Shown: positions 1 to 6,307 of the stretch, piece after piece
Position numbering within the stretch: position 1 is the stretch's first letter
Layout: the number at the start of each line of letters is the position of its first letter
Assembly (NCBI GenBank): GCA_029983495.1
Contig: JASBZJ010000032.1
Location: forward strand, 1 to 12,552
Source of the DNA: Porphyromonas sp.
Lineage (GTDB): Bacteria > Bacteroidota > Bacteroidia > Bacteroidales > Porphyromonadaceae
DNA: 12,552 nucleotides
Reading direction: 5' to 3'
Program-made: the position numbers and the translations under genes
The notes under the pieces: model-generated
What the model was told of the DNA's origin: nothing
Databases searched by the model: none
The model's input: only the letters and a program-made list of their open reading frames with translations

Positions 1-2
1 TA

Positions 3-119
3 GCTGAAACTATAATGATGGATTTAATGTACACACTTCCCTCGAGTGATGTTAAGGAGTTTGCTGTTACTGCGGAATATGCTCGTGAACATAGTAAGGG
101 TGTTTACTCACCCCAATAG
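3..119 (+). CDS. clpX: ClpX C-terminal fragment (ATP-dependent Clp protease ATP-binding subunit), partial
   Basis: This is the 3' end of a gene cut by the window start. Read from base 3 it gives 38 residues, beginning AETIMMDLMYTLPS and ending SKGVYSPQ, then a TAG stop. The run ETIMMDLMYTLPS matches the conserved C-terminal end of ClpX (typically E.ILLDVMYDLPS), just before the variable tail. ClpX is the AAA+ unfoldase that feeds tagged proteins to the ClpP peptidase in the cytoplasm. The AAA+ core, zinc-binding domain and Walker motifs lie outside the window, so the call rests on this short tail and on context: from memory, clpX followed by recQ is a common order in Bacteroidota. Nothing looks broken in the visible part. 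Confidence 0.8.
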   Translation, partial: AETIMMDLMYTLPSSDVKEFAVTAEYAREHSKGVYSPQ

Positions 120-202
120 ATCTGGCATATATCATCTATACACTCTTCGAAATACGATAACTTAGCATGGTGTTTGTTTATTAGATCGGAATTTTTTACT
201 TG

Positions 203-221
203 AGGAGCAGTAATCCTTTTT
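203..221 (+). terminator. Weak terminator-like hairpin between clpX and recQ
   Basis: AGGA (203-206) can pair with TCCT (214-217) around a 7-nt loop and is followed by a T run (217-221). The stem is only 4 bp, with one possible extra G-T pair. It sits about 27 nt before the recQ start. It could end clpX transcripts, act as a leader element for recQ, or be chance in AT-rich DNA. I see no other clear element in the 129-nt spacer. A TTTG at 173-176 with TACTTGAG 20 nt downstream (197-204) is only a poor match to the Bacteroidota promoter consensus. Confidence 0.2.
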
Positions 222-248
222 ATAATAAAGTAGTGTTCCCTTGGTATT

Positions 249-2420
249 ATGGAGATGAGTTTGTTGGCAATGTTGAGAAAAAGCTTCGGCTTTACCTCGT
301 TTAAAGGAGAGCAGGAGCAGATTATATGTTCGTTACTAAACGGCAATGATTTGTTCGTTGTAATGCCTACTGGGGGGGGAAAGTCGTTGTGTTATCAACT
401 GCCTGCTATAATGATGGAGGGAACGGCAATTGTTATTTCGCCACTTATTGCACTCATGAAGAATCAGGTTGATGCTATGAGGGGAAACTTTGCTAGTAAT
501 GATATTGCTCATTTCATGAACTCCTCGCTTAGCCGTGTTCAACTCGAAGAGGTTAAGCGAGATATATTATGTGGTCGTACAAAAATTCTTTACCTTGCTC
601 CTGAATCGCTAAATAAAGAGGATAACTTAACTTTTCTGCGCGACATACCAGTATCATTTTATGCTGTGGATGAAGCGCACTGTATATCGGAATGGGGGCA
701 TGATTTTCGTCCCGAATATCGTCGCATTCGTACGATGATTGAGGTTATTGGTCGCAGACCAATAATTGCACTTACTGCAACAGCTACACCAAAGGTTCAG
801 CACGATATTATTAAGAATTTATCCATTGATGGGGCAAAGTGCTTCAAGTCGTCGTTTAATAGGCCAAACCTATATTATCAAGTTCTACCGCGAACAAAGG
901 ATACCGACAAGGATATAATAAGGTTTATTCAACGTAAAAAAGGAAAAAGCGGAATAGTGTATTGTACCAGCCGAAATAAAGTTACTACTTTTGCGGAGAC
1001 TTTGTGTGTTAACGGAATTAAGGCTCTCCCTTACCACGCAGGTTTGGATGCAAAAGAGCGTGCTGCAAACCAAGATGCTTTTCTGAACGAAACGTGCCAA
1101 GTAATAGTGGCTACTATTGCTTTTGGTATGGGGATTGATAAACCCGACGTACGGTATGTTATACATTATAATATGCCTAAAAGCCTTGAAGGGTATTATC
1201 AGGAAACTGGTCGTGCAGGGCGCGACGGTGGAGAAGGTATTTGTATCGGCTATTATTGCGAGAATGATATCGAGAAACTTAAAAAGTTTTTGCAGGGAAA
1301 AACTATAGCTGAGCAGGAAATCGGTAGGCAATTGATTAACGAAATGGTTGCATACTCCCGAACGCGCATTTGTAGAAGATGTTTTTTGCTCCATTATTTT
1401 GGAGAGGACTACAACGAAGAGAGTTGTGGAAACTGTGATAATTGTACTATGAAAAAGAAAAAAATAGATGCTTCGAAGTGGCTAAAAATGTTACTTGAAG
1501 CTATACTTGAGTTGAAAGAGAACTTTAAAGCGGATTACATTATAACTGTACTAACTGGCGAAAATTCGGCCGATGTTGAAAACTTTAAGCACGATAAGGC
1601 CGATTGTTTTGGTCAGGGAGAAGCTCTTCCTACTGTGGAGTGGGAAAATATTGTTGAACAAGCTATTGTAGATTCGTATATCCATAAAGATGTGGAAAAC
1701 TACGGCATACTTTCGGTTACAGAAAAGGGCAAGAAGTTCCTAAAAAAGCCTTCGGGTTTTTCGGTGATCCCCCCCGATGCTGATGATGAGATGGAAGAAA
1801 AACCTATAGAAGGTGACGATAGTGCTGCAGTGGATGAAGAACTTTACGACCTTATGCTTGAGCTTCGTAAAAAAGTTGCTACCGATAAGGGAGTTCCACC
1901 TTATGTGGTTTTTAATGATAAGAACCTCGTGGAGATGGCTACGTTGTACCCCACAACGTTGGATGAACTCCAAAGCATAAATGGCGTTAGCGAAGGAAAG
2001 GCAACTAAGTATGGAAAGCCTTTTGTAGAGCTTATAAAAAAGCACCTTGAAGAAAATGAAATTGATAAACCATTCGATTTCCCCATTCGTTCGGCGAAAA
2101 ATAAGTCAAAACTAAAGTCTACCATTGTTCAGCAAATTGACCATCGTGTGCCTCTTGAAGATATTGCTGTACGGAATGAACTCGATGCTGATGAACTGCT
2201 TGAAGCTTTAGAAAGCATTGTTTTTGCAGGTACTCGTATAAACCTAGATTACGAACTTTACGAAATTATGGATAGCGACGAAATTGAAGAGATTTACGAC
2301 TACTTCCGCAATGCACAAAGTGATAAACTTGAATTAGCCATTAATGAGTTAGGCGATGTATTTAGCGAGGAGGAAATTAGGTTAGTTCGAATTAAGTTCT
2401 TCTCGGAACAGGCTAACTAA
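249..2420 (+). CDS. recQ: ATP-dependent DNA helicase RecQ
   Basis: The gene encodes a 3'-5' superfamily 2 DNA helicase used in recombination and repair of stalled forks, 723 residues, a normal length for a RecQ with RecA-like, RQC and HRDC parts plus a C-terminal extension. The helicase motifs appear in order: Walker A TGGGKS (41-46), SPLIALM (64-70), DEAH (141-144) followed by the RecQ aromatic-rich loop CISEWGHDFRPEY (145-157), TATATP (176-181), and motif VI QETGRAGRDG (318-327). A zinc site is formed by C375, C393, C396 and C399 (CGNCDNC). An HRDC domain spans about 533-597 (YDLMLELRKKVA to FVELI). The last 100 residues are acidic and helical, resembling the helix-turn-helix tail seen in many Bacteroidota RecQ proteins. 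The ATG at 249 places the start just before the conserved LRKSFGF-SFKGEQEQII segment; no Shine-Dalgarno is visible. It probably follows clpX in the same direction. The Walker A codons contain a G8 tract and the HRDC-proximal linker a C7 tract, but the frame is intact. Confidence 0.97.
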   Translation: MEMSLLAMLRKSFGFTSFKGEQEQIICSLLNGNDLFVVMPTGGGKSLCYQLPAIMMEGTAIVISPLIALMKNQVDAMRGNFASNDIAHFMNSSLSRVQLEEVKRDILCGRTKILYLAPESLNKEDNLTFLRDIPVSFYAVDEAHCISEWGHDFRPEYRRIRTMIEVIGRRPIIALTATATPKVQHDIIKNLSIDGAKCFKSSFNRPNLYYQVLPRTKDTDKDIIRFIQRKKGKSGIVYCTSRNKVTTFAETLCVNGIKALPYHAGLDAKERAANQDAFLNETCQVIVATIAFGMGIDKPDVRYVIHYNMPKSLEGYYQETGRAGRDGGEGICIGYYCENDIEKLKKFLQGKTIAEQEIGRQLINEMVAYSRTRICRRCFLLHYFGEDYNEESCGNCDNCTMKKKKIDASKWLKMLLEAILELKENFKADYIITVLTGENSADVENFKHDKADCFGQGEALPTVEWENIVEQAIVDSYIHKDVENYGILSVTEKGKKFLKKPSGFSVIPPDADDEMEEKPIEGDDSAAVDEELYDLMLELRKKVATDKGVPPYVVFNDKNLVEMATLYPTTLDELQSINGVSEGKATKYGKPFVELIKKHLEENEIDKPFDFPIRSAKNKSKLKSTIVQQIDHRVPLEDIAVRNELDADELLEALESIVFAGTRINLDYELYEIMDSDEIEEIYDYFRNAQSDKLELAINELGDVFSEEEIRLVRIKFFSEQAN

Positions 2421-2514
2421 TTTATGCCTAAATGCTCTTAATTCCAGCAATTAGTAATCTTCTTTGAATATAGTTACTTGTATCTGCAAAAATAACCTCT
2501 AGCCTGTACGCATT

Positions 2515-3927
2515 ATGGCAAAAACGAATAGTTATTTAGTATTTCTTTTCCTTGGAATCTTTTTTAGTTCTGCATGCTCTTGTTTTGCTCAAAGTAGTAA
2601 TGCACAAAAACCCATTACAAAGGGTAAAGTTGTCGACCGCATCATTTGGCTTGTTGGTGATGAACCTATCCTTTTTAGCGATGTTGAGTATCAAAAAATG
2701 CGTTTACAGTCGGAAAATGCCAATATTCATGGCGATTTGAACTGTATTATTCCCGAGCAGATGGCGGTACAGATGCTTTTTTTGGCTCAGGCGGAAATTG
2801 ATAGTCTTACTGTTGATGAATCGATGATTAATCGACAAGTAGATGGCTACTTAAAGAACCTTGTTACACAAGTTGGTTCGAAGGAAAAACTAGAAGAGTA
2901 CTTTGGAAAAAGTTATTCGCAAATAGTCGACGACCAGAAGCGTATTTTTAAAAACAATGCTATTGCGGGGAATATGCGCGATAATATTGTTAAGGATGTT
3001 ACGGTTTCGCCATCCGAAATACGTAAATACTTCTCATCAATTCCTACTGATAGTTTGCCTTATATCAATACAAAGGTAGAGGTTCAGGTTATTGTTCGTA
3101 AGCCCGAAGTTCGCTTAGCCGAAATAGACCGCATAAAGAGTCGATTACGCGAGTACAGCGAGGAAATTAATTCGGGCAAGAGTTCCTTTAGCACTCTTGC
3201 GAGGCTTTATAGCGAGGATAAGCGTACAGCAATTAATGGGGGTGAGTATGGGTTTGTTTCGCGTAGCACTTTGGAACCCGAGTTTGCACGCGTGGTATTT
3301 AATATGAGCACTGGTCAGAAGGTTTCGCCAATTATCGAAACACAGGAGGTATATCATATTGTTCAGGTAATTGAAAAGCGTGGTGAGCTTATTAACTTTA
3401 GGCATATCCTACTTCGCCCGAGAGTTACTGCCGAAGCCTTGGAAGTCGAAAAAAGCCGTCTCGATAGCGTAGCGATGAAAATAAATAGTGGAACAATAAG
3501 CTTCGATGAGGCTGTTGAACGTTATTCTACCGATGATAACACCATAAATAATCATGGTTTAATGGTGAATAAGGATTACAATAGTAGCCTTGTGGGCTCT
3601 TCGGAATTCTTACTCGATGAACTGCCTCAGGATATAAGTCGTGCCATTGCAACTCTTAAAACAGGCGAACTTTCACAGGCATTTATTTCGTATAGCGATA
3701 ACGGAACTCAGCAAGTTATGTTGGTTAAACTATACTCGCGAAGCGAAGCTCACCGAGCTAACCTACAGCAGGATTTCCAAACTATTAAAGAACTTGCGTT
3801 AGCTGAAAAGAAGCAGAAAACAATCGATGAGTGGATTCGCGATAAACAAAAGACCACTTTCGTTGAAATTGCCCCCGAGTATCGAAACTGTAATTTTCAT
3901 TATCCTAATTGGCTCACTAATAAGTAG
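2515..3927 (+). CDS. Secreted SurA-like peptidyl-prolyl cis-trans isomerase (parvulin family)
   Basis: The 470-residue protein appears to be a periplasmic chaperone/isomerase that would help fold outer-membrane proteins. Residues 1-25 form a signal peptide: a short basic start, a hydrophobic core (YLVFLFLGIFF), then a likely signal peptidase I site after SCFA25. Cys21 and Cys23 lie nearby, but SSAC is a poor lipobox. The segment from residue 39, VVDRIIWLVGDEPILFSDVE, is the classic SurA N-terminal signature and leads into a helical SurA_N-type chaperone domain (to about 180). Two PpiC-type parvulin domains follow, about 188-290 and 293-406. The second keeps the FRHILLRP opening; the first opens with the diverged VEVQVIVRKP, though both retain the downstream FxxxAxxYS-type helix (SSFSTLARLYSED; ISFDEAVERYSTD). 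The first domain may therefore be structural rather than catalytic. It lies 94 nt after recQ and 33 nt before the OstA-like gene, fitting a shared role in outer-membrane assembly. Family membership is firm; catalytic activity is inferred. Confidence 0.9.
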   Translation: MAKTNSYLVFLFLGIFFSSACSCFAQSSNAQKPITKGKVVDRIIWLVGDEPILFSDVEYQKMRLQSENANIHGDLNCIIPEQMAVQMLFLAQAEIDSLTVDESMINRQVDGYLKNLVTQVGSKEKLEEYFGKSYSQIVDDQKRIFKNNAIAGNMRDNIVKDVTVSPSEIRKYFSSIPTDSLPYINTKVEVQVIVRKPEVRLAEIDRIKSRLREYSEEINSGKSSFSTLARLYSEDKRTAINGGEYGFVSRSTLEPEFARVVFNMSTGQKVSPIIETQEVYHIVQVIEKRGELINFRHILLRPRVTAEALEVEKSRLDSVAMKINSGTISFDEAVERYSTDDNTINNHGLMVNKDYNSSLVGSSEFLLDELPQDISRAIATLKTGELSQAFISYSDNGTQQVMLVKLYSRSEAHRANLQQDFQTIKELALAEKKQKTIDEWIRDKQKTTFVEIAPEYRNCNFHYPNWLTNK

Positions 3928-3960
3928 TTTATTAGGATATAGCTAAACCCCTTTTAACGC

Positions 3961-5982
3961 GTGGGCATGCCTACACACAATAGAAAAAATAGAAAGCCTC
4001 TATGCAAAGCTTTGCTAGGGGCATTTTCTATTTTTTTATTTCTTGTTCCGCTAGTTTCGCTCGTTGCTTCACCTCTTGTTGCGACCTTTGTTAGCATTTC
4101 TAGCAAGGTTGTTGGTAATACTTCCATTTACTATACAAGTACTACTGTTGCGAATACAAATCCTTCTAAGAAAATAATTCTTCAACATGCCGATAGTCTT
4201 ATTTTTGATAAGCAGTTAATGCCAGGCATAAATAAGTTAGTAGGGCATGTTGAATTACTCCATGATAGGTGGATTATGACGTGCGATAGTGCCTATTTTA
4301 ATGAAGAAGAAAATAGCTTTGAGGCATTTAGTAGGGTTACTATTCACGACGATTCAATTGATATTCATTCAAAACACCTTTACTACGATGGAACCGATCG
4401 TATTGCACAATTAAGAAACTCAGTTGAATTATCGAATAGCACAGCCACTCTTTATACCGATAAGCTCGACTATGATCGCAATGAGGGCAAAGGTTATTAC
4501 TTCGAAGGCGGTACAATAGTTGATTCGTTAAATACACTCTCTTCGGTATATGGCGAATATATTCCTGCAGAAGACGAAGCTTATTTTGAAGATGAAGTAG
4601 TACTCGAGAACCCCGATTTTACCCTTTATACCGAGCGATTGCGTTATAACACCCAAACCAAAATTGCTTACTTTGATGGCCCTACACGGATAGTATCTGA
4701 CTCAGGGCATATTGAAAGCACACGTGGTATTTACGATACGAGTAACGATGTGGCTATTCTATTAGATAAAAGCATTGTATACAATAAGCAAGGAACACTT
4801 GTAGGCGATTCGATTTTGTACGATAAGCAACGAAAGTTTGCTGAAGTTTTTGGTAACATGGTACTCAACGATACGGTAAACAAAGATATTTTGATGGGAA
4901 ACTACGGATATTTTGTTGAGGATAAAGAATATGCTTTTGCAACATCGTATGCATGGTTAAAGGATTATTCGCGTGAGGATACTCTTTACTTGGGGGCAGA
5001 TACCCTTGAGATGATTTCGAAAAAGAATGATTCCTTCCCGAACAACAGCAATCCTATTCGTCTTATTTTAGCGTATCATAAGACTAAGCTTTTCCAGAAT
5101 AAAATGCGAGGAGTAGCCGATTCTATGGCTTACTTTTCGCACGATTCTATACTTTCGCTTTATCAAAGTCCAATTGTTTGGAGTGATAGCACCCAGTTGG
5201 AAGGAGATACAATACGAACCTTTTTTGCAGGCGATACGGTGCATCATGCCACTTCGTGGTTTAATGCAAAGGCCATGCGACAGCTTAACGATAGTACCCT
5301 TTACGAACAAGTTAAAGGAGATAGCCTTTTAGCCTTTTTTGCGAATGAGTCGGTTCGCGAAATACAGGCGTATCGTAATGTTGAAATGATTTATTTTTTG
5401 TTGCAGGAAGCCATAAATCATTATTTTGGTGTTGCAAGGATGAATGCTCCCACAGCTTATGTTTACCTCGCCAGCGATACCCTTCAAAAAGCATTGGCTT
5501 TGGGACCAGTCGATGGAACGGTTACACCAATCGAAAAAGCTACAGAGAGCGATAAAACGTTAGAAGGTTTTACTTGGAAGTACCACCTTAGCCCACAAAA
5601 TCCACAAGCAGTTATTGCTACTTTGCTCGATTCCTTAGGTAATCCTATTCCTTTTTCGCCCGTCCCACTTAGTGATTTAAGCCGTTTCGATGGGTCGATT
5701 GCGGCACTTGTGGCTTATCGTACTATCGATAGTGAAATTAAGATTAGCCAGCAACGCAAGGTTGAGCGCAACGAACAACAACAACAGCAACAACAGCAAC
5801 AACAACAAGCTTTGCCTATTTATATCAGGCGTGCAAAACAAACCGACGCTCCATACGAATACCTTAATGGGGATATAACCACTTTACTTAATACTAAAAA
5901 ATGGCTCTTTTCGGAAACACTAATAAACCCCGACAGTTCAACTACCAACCCATCTATCACGATCCCCGAAAGGCTTCCCTAA
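3961..5982 (+). CDS. OstA/LptA-like organic solvent tolerance / LPS-transport family protein with C-terminal polyglutamine
   Basis: The 673-residue protein is probably envelope-located. A basic N-terminus and a long hydrophobic stretch (about 17-47, AFSIFLFLVPLVSLV and onward) form a signal peptide or anchor. Residues about 70-350 show the repetitive beta-strand pattern of the OstA-like domain of LptA and the LptD N-terminus, with recurring units such as HADSLIFDKQ, CDSAYFNEEEN, YTDKLDYDRNEGKGYYFEGG and SILYDKQRKFAEVFGN. These domains stack into a groove that carries LPS across the periplasm. Residues 351-600 continue with DTL/DSI repeats and end in ordinary-looking sequence. Residues 606-616 are 11 consecutive Gln, followed by a 57-residue tail whose last 27 codons overlap the next gene. 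The start is uncertain: GTG at 3961 or the in-frame ATG at 3967, which I find equally or more likely. It lies 33 nt after the SurA-like gene, and this pairing supports outer-membrane biogenesis. The exact role among LptA-like paralogues is not resolvable here. Confidence 0.85.
   Translation: MGMPTHNRKNRKPLCKALLGAFSIFLFLVPLVSLVASPLVATFVSISSKVVGNTSIYYTSTTVANTNPSKKIILQHADSLIFDKQLMPGINKLVGHVELLHDRWIMTCDSAYFNEEENSFEAFSRVTIHDDSIDIHSKHLYYDGTDRIAQLRNSVELSNSTATLYTDKLDYDRNEGKGYYFEGGTIVDSLNTLSSVYGEYIPAEDEAYFEDEVVLENPDFTLYTERLRYNTQTKIAYFDGPTRIVSDSGHIESTRGIYDTSNDVAILLDKSIVYNKQGTLVGDSILYDKQRKFAEVFGNMVLNDTVNKDILMGNYGYFVEDKEYAFATSYAWLKDYSREDTLYLGADTLEMISKKNDSFPNNSNPIRLILAYHKTKLFQNKMRGVADSMAYFSHDSILSLYQSPIVWSDSTQLEGDTIRTFFAGDTVHHATSWFNAKAMRQLNDSTLYEQVKGDSLLAFFANESVREIQAYRNVEMIYFLLQEAINHYFGVARMNAPTAYVYLASDTLQKALALGPVDGTVTPIEKATESDKTLEGFTWKYHLSPQNPQAVIATLLDSLGNPIPFSPVPLSDLSRFDGSIAALVAYRTIDSEIKISQQRKVERNEQQQQQQQQQQQALPIYIRRAKQTDAPYEYLNGDITTLLNTKKWLFSETLINPDSSTTNPSITIPERLP
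5776..5808 (+). repeat. CAA/CAG trinucleotide tract encoding 11 glutamines
   Basis: Eleven consecutive Gln codons (residues 606-616 of the OstA-like protein) form a trinucleotide tract, nine CAA and two CAG, preceded by GAA. Length changes by whole repeat units would keep the reading frame. The two CAG interruptions partly break the perfect repeat. Confidence 0.9.
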
Positions 5983-6263
5983 AAAAAAGAACCGACGATA
6001 TTCGTGATGAACTTATCGGTAAGGGAGAATTAGAACCTACTAGCGAAGATATTGAGCGACGAAATAAACAAAACATCGATGGCGATACGGAAGATGCAGT
6101 ACGTTCGAAAATCCATCGTTCGTTACGCCATACAATGTCGCATTTACCAGCTCAGGAAAAGAAGGGAAAAGCGGGAGCAAATCGAAAGGATGAATTCTTC
6201 CGTATTGTGGTGATGCTTATTCTTATTGCCCTTGTGGTGTGGTATCTATACTTTCGTAAGTAA
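5901..6263 (+). CDS. Small uncharacterised tail-anchored membrane protein (Bacteroidota FNYxPxYxDP type)
   Basis: I do not recognise a characterised function. The 120-residue product has three parts. The N-terminus carries KPRQFNYQPIYHDPRK (9-24), which resembles a motif I recall from small uncharacterised Bacteroidota proteins (K-R-F-N-Y-x-P-R-Y-x-D-P). The middle is highly charged and low in hydrophobic residues (25-97). A single hydrophobic helix sits at the end (about 100-117, RIVVMLILIALVVWYLYF) and is capped by RK. This predicts a cytoplasmic N-terminus anchored in the inner membrane by its tail. The conserved-looking motif begins only 8 residues after the ATG at 5901, so I keep this start although it puts 82 nt inside the end of the OstA-like gene. 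The stop is 44 nt before mutL. An A8 tract (5981-5988) lies where the upstream gene stops. Translational coupling to the OstA-like gene is plausible but not shown. Confidence 0.8.
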   Translation: MALFGNTNKPRQFNYQPIYHDPRKASLKKRTDDIRDELIGKGELEPTSEDIERRNKQNIDGDTEDAVRSKIHRSLRHTMSHLPAQEKKGKAGANRKDEFFRIVVMLILIALVVWYLYFRK

Positions 6264-6307
6264 TACTTTTTGCTTGTATCAAATTATTAATTCCGAGTTG
6301 CACTAGT

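Noticed and set aside
104..346. Reverse-strand frame covering the clpX-recQ spacer
   Set aside because: It overlaps the end of clpX and the start of recQ, no motif is recognisable, and no start signal is evident. The spacer is better read as non-coding.
885..1394. Long reverse-strand open frame opposite recQ
   Set aside because: It lies wholly inside a strongly supported recQ, has no recognisable motif and reads as an antisense shadow. The same applies to the reverse-strand frames opposite the SurA-like, OstA-like and mutL genes.
5979..5990. A8 run at the OstA-like stop as a programmed frameshift site
   Set aside because: The A run begins within the stop codon, so OstA-like ribosomes would terminate before decoding it. 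The downstream frame already has its own ATG 78 nt upstream.
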